Assembly (NCBI GenBank): GCA_038373885.1
Contig: JAWZYV010001850.1
Location: forward strand, 331,726-395,725
Reading direction: 5' to 3'
DNA from: Cheiracanthium punctorium
Lineage: Eukaryota; Arthropoda; Arachnida; Araneae; Cheiracanthiidae
DNA: 64,000 nucleotides
Shown: positions 58,024 to 64,000 of the stretch, piece by piece
Numbering within the stretch: position 1 is the first letter of the stretch
Layout of the letters: every line of letters starts with the position of its first letter
Program-made: the position numbers and the translations under genes
Notes under the pieces: model-generated
The model's database searches: none
What the model was told of the DNA's origin: nothing
Seen by the model: only the letters and a program-made list of their open reading frames with translations

Positions 58024-58719
58024 CCCTTTACAGTCCAACAGGGCGTAGCCAGAAATTTTTCATGGGGGGGGGGTTAAGACAACTACAACTCATAGATATG
58101 TATACGAGTGTATGATAATGTAGTGAAGAATATACATTTTTGTATAGCAAAAAATTCCTCATGAAGGGTGGTTATGACCCCCCCCCCTTTGGCTACGCCC
58201 CTGCGTCCAATGTTCCTAACTGGGAACATCGAATTAAAAATTTATTCAAAAATGAAATTTTATCAGTATTGACTTGAAAAAATTAGCAGATAAAGTTAAA
58301 AATTGACTTCATTTTTTAAAATAGAAGTTGCATTTCTATCATGACTGGGAAACTGAAAAAAGTCATGAAAATAGCCTTTTTCCATAAATATTTACAGAGC
58401 TATCTTGATGCACCCTCCCCTTCTTCAAACTTAATTCATATCTTTACTGAAATTCAAAAATAAATCTTTTATTAAGTCTTAGTATTTCAAAATACCCATC
58501 AGTATATTCAGTTTTTAGAAACCAATGTAAATATATAGTCAGAAATGACCCATGTTCCCAATTGGAAAACACAGTAAAAATTTATGATAAAAAGTCCCCT
58601 CTCCCCCATTTAAAATGACTAATAACCCTTTCGCTAACGCATTAGAAAACACAATATTTGTGGGGGGGGTGGGACTAATTTAAAAATGTGCCTGGATCTC
58701 AATGCGGTGTGTAAAAAGG
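58024..58719 (+). mobile_element. piggyBac-like element, family 2 (696 bp including a nested MITE)
   Basis: TTAA lies at 58020-58023 and 58720-58723. The left end CCCTTTACAGTCCAA is interrupted by a 166-bp MITE and resumes TGTTCCTAACTGGGAACATCG. Read across the insertion, this parallels family 1 (CCCTTTAACGCGCAGTG then TTCC-hairpin). The right end, reverse-complemented, starts CCTTTTTACACACCGC. A second GTTCCCAATTGGAA hairpin word lies near 58554. It has no coding capacity. Confidence 0.65.
58039..58204. mobile_element. MITE with CAGGGGCGTAGCC ends (166 bp), nested
   Basis: The left end is CAGGGCGTAGCCAGAAA and the right end, reverse-complemented, GCAGGGGCGTAGCCAAAGG. GTCCAA occurs on both sides (58033-58038, 58205-58210). 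G runs at left and C runs at right are symmetric. Removal with one GTCCAA restores a family-2 piggyBac-like end. Confidence 0.8.
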
Positions 58720-58723
58720 TTAA

Positions 58724-59438
58724 CAGCGGGTGATAAACTGTGTGCTTTCTTAAAAGAACTGCTTTAAATGACTTTCATTTGTGCCCCATCATCAAACTTT
58801 CATCATAATATAGTGAAAGAATGCTAATAAAAATTAAACATTCTGATTAAGAGCTATTATCTTAACAAAAAAGTCATGCTTAGACAAAGGAGAAGAGGGG
58901 TGGGCTCATATACCCACTCCACCCCTAACGATTAGTAGAGTGATAATTTTGGATTATTTTACTATTTTCTTCTTATTGCATAATAACTGACAACCTAAGT
59001 AAAAAGCCACCACCCCCCGCAAGTTTAAAAAAAATATATTATCGGTGCTGTTGAACATTTATGCAACATGGGCGTCTGAACGTAATATTGCAGTGCAACA
59101 TATCATAAATCCGATGGATTAAGACATGCAGTAATCAGTAAAAATATTAATTAATCTACATTACTAATACTCAAGTTATCAAGAAAATTTGTTGTAAAGC
59201 AGCTTTACCAAAGTTGGCAAGGAAGAGTTTAAATTCAATTCGACAAATTACTAAAATGTACGGAAAAAAATAATAACATGACAGACAAATGTTGCATTTA
59301 TAATTCATATATTTTTTCGGAAACTAAATTTTCATGCGGAGCTTCCAATCGCGGGCCTCTGGGCGTTTTGCCCCTGCCTAAGGCTGGCCCTGGACATCCC
59401 TCATCATTATACGTTCTTTTTCTTATTTTTGTTCTCAT
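58724..59438. other. Non-coding DNA with repeat fragments
   Basis: GCGGGCCTCTGGGCGTTTTG and CTAAGGCTGGCCCTGG (59350-59393) look like the terminal part of an old hAT-type repeat, with no partner end found. No gene. Confidence 0.4.
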
Positions 59439-59611
59439 CAGGCATGTAGCCAAGCCAAAGGTGACCACAGGGCATGCCTTCGACCCCCTCCAGAAAAAAA
59501 AATCCTTAATTTTTGTTAATTGGGATATCAGTAATTAAGCCTTTTTATGAGATGTTCTACCTTTACCATCTTTTGCGCATTCCCCAAAGATTTTTTCTGT
59601 CTACATGCCTG
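59439..59611. mobile_element. MITE with CAGGCATGTAG ends (173 bp)
   Basis: CAGGCATGTAGCCA at left and CAGGCATGTAGACA at right (reverse-complemented). The flanking 8-mers GTTCTCAT and TTTTTCAT are similar in 6 of 8 bases, which is weak support for a target duplication. No coding capacity. Confidence 0.65.
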
Positions 59612-59905
59612 GTTTTTCATAAGCGATCTGTAGAAAGTAAAAGTTAGAAAATACGGTAATACTTGGGGTGGGGTTTAAAAGTGGGGGCGAAAGGTGTGCG
59701 GAAAAAACGCCAACATGATTCATTTTTTAAGTAACATATTGGTGACACACAATTTCTTTCTTTTGTAACATACGTGAGGAAGGCATTAGAATGGATCTTA
59801 TGCCCAAATTTCTCTTGATTTTGGAGTAAAGAGCGTAAATTTTGGTGCAGTTACGTAGGTCCTGGAGCGGAGGTAAACCTTCATAACTACTGTAATCCTA
59901 AGCAT

Positions 59906-60092
59906 CAGTGGCGTAGCAAGACGAGGGTGGGCGGTCCGCCCCCGGTGGTCACCCTCAAAAAGGGTGACACCCGACGGCTTGTACAGCAAAAATTCCAAAA
60001 AATATCGCATGTATGGGGTCAAGAGAATGCTGATATGGGGGTGACACCACTTATATCCGCCCCGGATGTCACCCAGTGTAGCTACGTCACAG
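59906..60092. mobile_element. hAT-like MITE with CAGTGGCGTAGC ends (187 bp)
   Basis: The left end is CAGTGGCGTAGCAAG and the right end, reverse-complemented, CTGTGACGTAGCTAC. A perfect 8-bp target duplication CTAAGCAT lies at 59898-59905 and 60093-60100. Subterminal GGTGACACC-type blocks are also inverted. The frames across it on both strands are incidental. Confidence 0.88.
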
Positions 60093-60100
60093 CTAAGCAT

Positions 60101-60692
60101 ACAATACATATGACCTATAGGCGTAGCGTTTGAGGGGGCACATTTCCCCTCTGTGTCACCACCCCGAACAACATAGTCAATTTAAAAAAAATAAACATGT
60201 TTGAAATTTTAAAGAAACTTCCCCTTTCTGCTTTAAAAATTCGATATGTGCCCACCCTCGAAATGTTTCCTGTGCACTCCAAAATTTCAGTAGGTCTGGG
60301 AACAGTGATAATATTTCTTTAGAAAGCTATTGTTTATCAGGATTTTCCTAAGCATATTAATACGTATGAACTATCGCAATCGGGAGGTAGTTTAACCGTA
60401 TTTTAGCCGTTCCACTTAAAAATACAAAAAGAAACTCCAGTCTGTGTCTTAACAAAATATTTATTAAAAAGAAACTTTTCACTGCCAGATTAGCTTAATT
60501 TAAACAAGATTATTTGTTAAGCGTTTGGTTTAAAACAATTTTTCCTCATTTCCATTAGGTTGTGGTTTTAAATGCTTTCTAATTATTAGAGTTTCTGTTA
60601 AATTATTTATTTTATTTTATAGTTTTTTAATGCAATACAAAATAATTTTATGGAAAAATGTTTTATTTGTGAGCGAAAGTTAATAATATTTT
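60101..60692. other. Non-coding DNA
   Basis: No gene or paired repeat ends are recognised. Confidence 0.5.
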
Positions 60693-61118
60693 CCCTTTTC
60701 AAATAGGCGCAGTGTTCCCGCTCTGGGAACACCAAACTCTGAACGTTTTGACTGTTGCCAGTCACGAAGAATAGATTTGATTTCTATAAAAATAGTTGCG
60801 GGTGACATAGCTCCACGAGAATCCTTTACTTTTAGCTCGTCATTTCCCGTAAAAAAATTGTCACGATTATTTTTAGCAGCACTGACATCTGCTGAAAAAT
60901 GGAAAAATGCGAGAAACAGCCGGATAGGATTGCCCATGCTGAAAAAAAAGGGCAGCCGTTGCCATCGCTTGACTTACTAACAGCAAAGATGGCGGACGAT
61001 CGAAACGTTCATCGCGTGCCAATCAGAATCTAGAGACTCCTTTTTTTGGACGGCAGCTGGCTGTGCGCCAACGACTGCCCTTTTTTCAGCTTTGGGAAAG
61101 GGGTTGCGCCTCAAAGGG
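60693..61118 (+). mobile_element. piggyBac-like MITE, family 1, copy 4 (426 bp)
   Basis: The right TTAA (61119-61122) and GGGTTGCGCCTCAAAGGG end are intact. The left end CCCTTTTCAAATAGGCGCAGTG is mutated and lacks TTAA. The subterminal hairpin GTGTTCCC-GCTCT-GGGAACAC is perfect (60712-60732). The centre runs GATGGCGGACGATCG ... CAGCTGGCTGTGCG, reversed relative to copies 2 and 3. Confidence 0.85.
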
Positions 61119-61319
61119 TTAAATTTTTAACGGGTTTTCCTTGTGTTGAAAGAAAAATGATCCGATCAGAGATACTATATTAAAACTTTATAGATTTAAA
61201 GCATTAAAATCGTTTAAATATTTACAAAACGTGCTTTTAAAACAGCGCAACTTGATACATCGAATAAAGCACTGTTTAAATTGTAAAATGCGTTATAAAA
61301 TATTAATAATTAAAATAAT

Positions 61320-61500
61320 TGATGAACATTGTCCGATGGCTAAAGCATGAAGTTCCAGCGTTTCTGCCTTCCTACGCAGTTGTCGATCTGGAGTTTTGGG
61401 ATGTTTCTTCCCCAGATGTAAACGTAAATACTCGTTACGGCCCCCTTAAAAACGTGCTCGCTCAAAACATTTTTCTCTCTTGGAAGAAAGCCCTAGTAAT
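61320..61500 (+). mobile_element. SINE-like element, family 1, copy c
   Basis: The head GTCCGATGGCTAAAGCATG and a B-box-like TTGTCGATCTGG are followed by the family body GGGATGTTTCTTCC, AACGTAAATACTCG, TTACGGCCCCCTTAAAAA and GCTCGCTCAAAACA. The frame across it is incidental. Confidence 0.55.
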
Positions 61501-62012
61501 GCTTTGCCTGAACAAATCAACAATATTTAAATAATTGCGGGGATACTGTTTCTCTTATTGTTAGAAGAGGAAAAGAAATCACCCATCAACATCTTGTTTT
61601 CTTCAAGCACTTTTCAAAGTTCTCTGCAAATTCACTTTATTTATGAATTTAACTTTGAAATCACCAAAATAAAAATAAAAATATTTTAAATAAAAAGTGT
61701 TAAGAAATGCACGTTTATTCCGGGTATTAGTTTGAATTCAAGCATTTATTTTAAATGCATAATTTATTTAGATGAAACTTTATCGTAATCAGTATTTTGT
61801 TTTAAAGTTTGTCTTTAGTTAAAGGAAGTCAAAATTTAATAGTTTATCCAAAGGAAAATATATTTCTTGGAAAAAGCATTTCGCTATACAATATCTACAA
61901 AAACCTTTTAATTAATCTCTCTAAAAATGTAATTTTCTGCTTACATTAATAATTCATATGTATTTATAATCAAATTGTCTACTTAGAGTATTTATTATTA
62001 AAGCGGACTACA
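61501..62012. other. AT-rich non-coding DNA
   Basis: Nothing is recognised. Confidence 0.5.
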
Positions 62013-62087
62013 CTCGAGGTTTTTTTCTTTTTTTTTTTTTTTCGGGGGGGGGGGGGGAGATGGAGGGGGGGTGGAGAGAGAGGTTAT
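62013..62087 (+). repeat. Poly-T tract followed by poly-G tract
   Basis: A T-rich run of about 30 bp (62013-62042) is followed by 14 G (62044-62057), then GGAGGGGGGG and GAGAGAG. The G runs could form a quadruplex. This is also a place where assemblies fail. Confidence 0.85.
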
Positions 62088-64000
62088 TTGCTGATAAAAA
62101 AAAAATTCTTATAGTATATTTCATTTTCTCTTTCTAGGTTTGGGCAATATTGAAACACATTTCGGGAGAGGTGGCAAAAGTTTTGTAATGCCACAGCTAA
62201 CTGCTGTTCATAAGTTAAATGAAGGGGGCATCATACCATTTGATAGTAGACTAAATAAAAATGATAATCAAAAAATTTTTGGCCCTATTAGCCCCCTTGC
62301 TGTACTTCCTGTTGGCGTCGTGTAATGTAAATGAATACTTATATAAGCATATAATTTAAAATTGTGATTAATTACTATAGTAAATTACTTAACTATAATG
62401 AGTATTTTATATTTTTGTTCGTATTATTATAATATTCGTACTTTTATCAGTTTACAGAAGAATTCATTAATTTTCTATCATAAGAACTGAGTATGATTAA
62501 ACAATTCCCATCAAAAAAGTTTCAGTTTATATCGAACCAATAGCTTTTTTCATAAGTATTGAGAAAAAATCGCTTTGAATTCGAAGACATAAACATGTGA
62601 TTCTATCACTCGCCCATTCGGCTTTTGTATTTTGAAGACAGGAAGGCGCTGAAGCACAGAATTGATAAGAGAGCTCTGAGAGGGGGAGGAGGGACTATCC
62701 GCTAAGTTGAATTCTGTATATCCCGATCTCGTTACCGTACGACCTTGATGAGGAGAAATAGTCGTAAATCTCTCATTCTCTTCCCCCAACATTTCCCAAC
62801 CCCCATTCTGAGGTTACCGCGGGTTACTGGGACGTACAAACTCATTGAGTCAGAGAGCCGATACATGGCTAAGAACTCACTCTTCCCTCTTCCCCCCCTT
62901 CTCATCCCCCCACCCCCCCCACCCTCCTCACAATAGCCTTCTCTCTGTGTTTAAGGGGAGAGGGGGGTAGAGGCAAGGGAAAAAAAAAAACACTATCTGG
63001 ACGTGCCCTGGCTGTGCCCTTGAAGCAAGAGACTCAGACTCTACCCGCAAAACAGAAGGAACAGTGTCCAAAGGTGTTGCGGGGATGTCGAAAAACAAGC
63101 TGCTATCGTTTTCGAGGTAGGGACGACTCAAGAAAAGTTGACTCCGATTCGGTATGGGAATCCTTAAAGTACTACTGCAATTTCTTAAGGCTCTCTAGGT
63201 CTTCTTGCCTCAGACAAGATCGAAAGAAGTTTCCCCTTTTCCATGTTTAACGCAATAGGAATTTTATTAACTTTCAGTTTTCAAGTAATATCTCCTCGGC
63301 ACTAATTAATATTTTTAAATTTTTCTTTCATTGTGTTTTCTTGAAAGACTTCTCACCTTTTCCATCGTTTCAGATTTTAGAAATATTGCTTGATGTATTT
63401 TGTTATTTAATATTAAACACAATCATCTATCTACAAATGAACACGAAATCTGACAGTCAAACCTGCGATTTTTCTCAGACCAGACTAAACTTTTTTGTGA
63501 AAAAAGGTAAAGAAAGAATAGAAAAATATGCAGTGCACTTTTGCCTTTTTCAAATACATAGAGTATATTTTATTTTTATCTAGATGCCATAAAATTTGAA
63601 TTTTTTATAATATAGCGATTTATTTACACATTTTTGATGAAGAAAATTTCCAGATGTATTCCAACCCCCAAATTGCCCACCAGTAAGGTGTCTTGCGTAT
63701 TACACACCACCCCCGCGCAGATGATGGAAACGAGGCGGGGAAGAAGGAACTCAGATTGGATTTACCGACTGCCTCCTCGCAGAAAAAACTTCTCTGTTCA
63801 AAAAAAGGCTTGGTTTGTTATTGAAAAAGGAATAGATATTTTTTTTCGGAATGGATGATGTAAATTGGAGGGACCAATTTTACATTGCAACAGTAACGGA
63901 GTACAATTTCCTTCTCACTTATATAATATTATAATTAAAAAAGTTTTAAATGCACAAAACGTAGTTTAGATTGTGTGAAGCAGCTTGCAACCTAAAATTG
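62088..64000. other. Mixed-composition DNA at the window end
   Basis: GC content is raised at 62620-63230, with long C/G runs and open frames on both strands (62550-62792 minus, 63014-63250 plus). None has a domain I know. TTTCGAGGTAGGG (63111-63123) resembles a 5' splice site and CTCTTTCTAGG (62129-62139) a 3' splice site, but no consistent exon could be built. A non-coding or 5' exon of a gene beyond the window is possible. Confidence 0.3.

Noticed and set aside
62140..62325. Short exon following a CTTTCTAGG acceptor-like site
   Set aside because: The frame starts with TTG, has no known domain and no matching donor; not enough to call a gene.

Overview
The window is AT-rich (roughly two thirds A+T by eye), intron- or intergenic-like animal DNA with no host gene I can support. 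The only intact protein-coding genes are DD34E Tc1-type transposases. Their sequences look like families I know from spider genomes. That, the AT richness, and the mix of Tc1, Helitron, hAT-like and piggyBac-like miniature elements and tRNA-headed SINEs suggest an arachnid, most likely a spider. The host assignment is inference from memory, not from a search.

Layout. 1-6.2 kb: AT-rich DNA with a palindromic TA-flanked MITE, a broken mariner-type transposase C-terminus, an old satellite-like tract (3.5-4.6 kb) and a SINE fragment. 6.2-7.6 kb: a complete Tc1 element with an intact 346-aa transposase. 7.7-8.2 kb: a long-TIR MITE. 8.2-16.9 kb: AT-rich DNA without recognisable genes. 16.9-17.4 kb: the first of four copies of a piggyBac-like MITE (TTAA targets, CCCTTT ends). 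20.0-22.3 kb: a SINE-like tRNA head, then a non-autonomous Helitron carrying a nested hAT-like MITE and a nested unclassified element. 25.8-28.0 kb: a hAT MITE, a lone pogo-like end and a TIR-bounded element. 30.0-31.0 kb: three near-identical 325-bp tandem units. 31.7 kb: a SINE.

34.7-51.0 kb is the most structured part. A piggyBac-like MITE (34.74-37.14 kb) was split by a 2-kb unclassified element built of 173-bp and about 88-bp repeats and long palindromes. A head-to-tail duplication of about 7.73 kb (35551-43279 and 43280-51025) starts inside that nested element. Each unit carries a complete 1505-bp Tc1 element with an intact 342-aa transposase and about 4 kb of AT-rich sequence. The two units are almost identical, so this is either a very recent segmental duplication or two haplotypes joined by the assembler. 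51-64 kb: a dense patch of short elements (three to four hAT-like MITEs with target duplications, two more copies of the piggyBac-like MITE, a related second family with a MITE inside it, and three SINEs), ending in mixed-composition DNA with poly-T and poly-G tracts.

How the parts fit: the two Tc1 types encode what they need to move themselves. The Helitron, hAT-like and piggyBac-like copies have no transposase of their own here and would depend on enzymes encoded elsewhere. The point most worth following up is that the centre of the piggyBac-like MITE lies in opposite orientations in different copies, between inverted arms.
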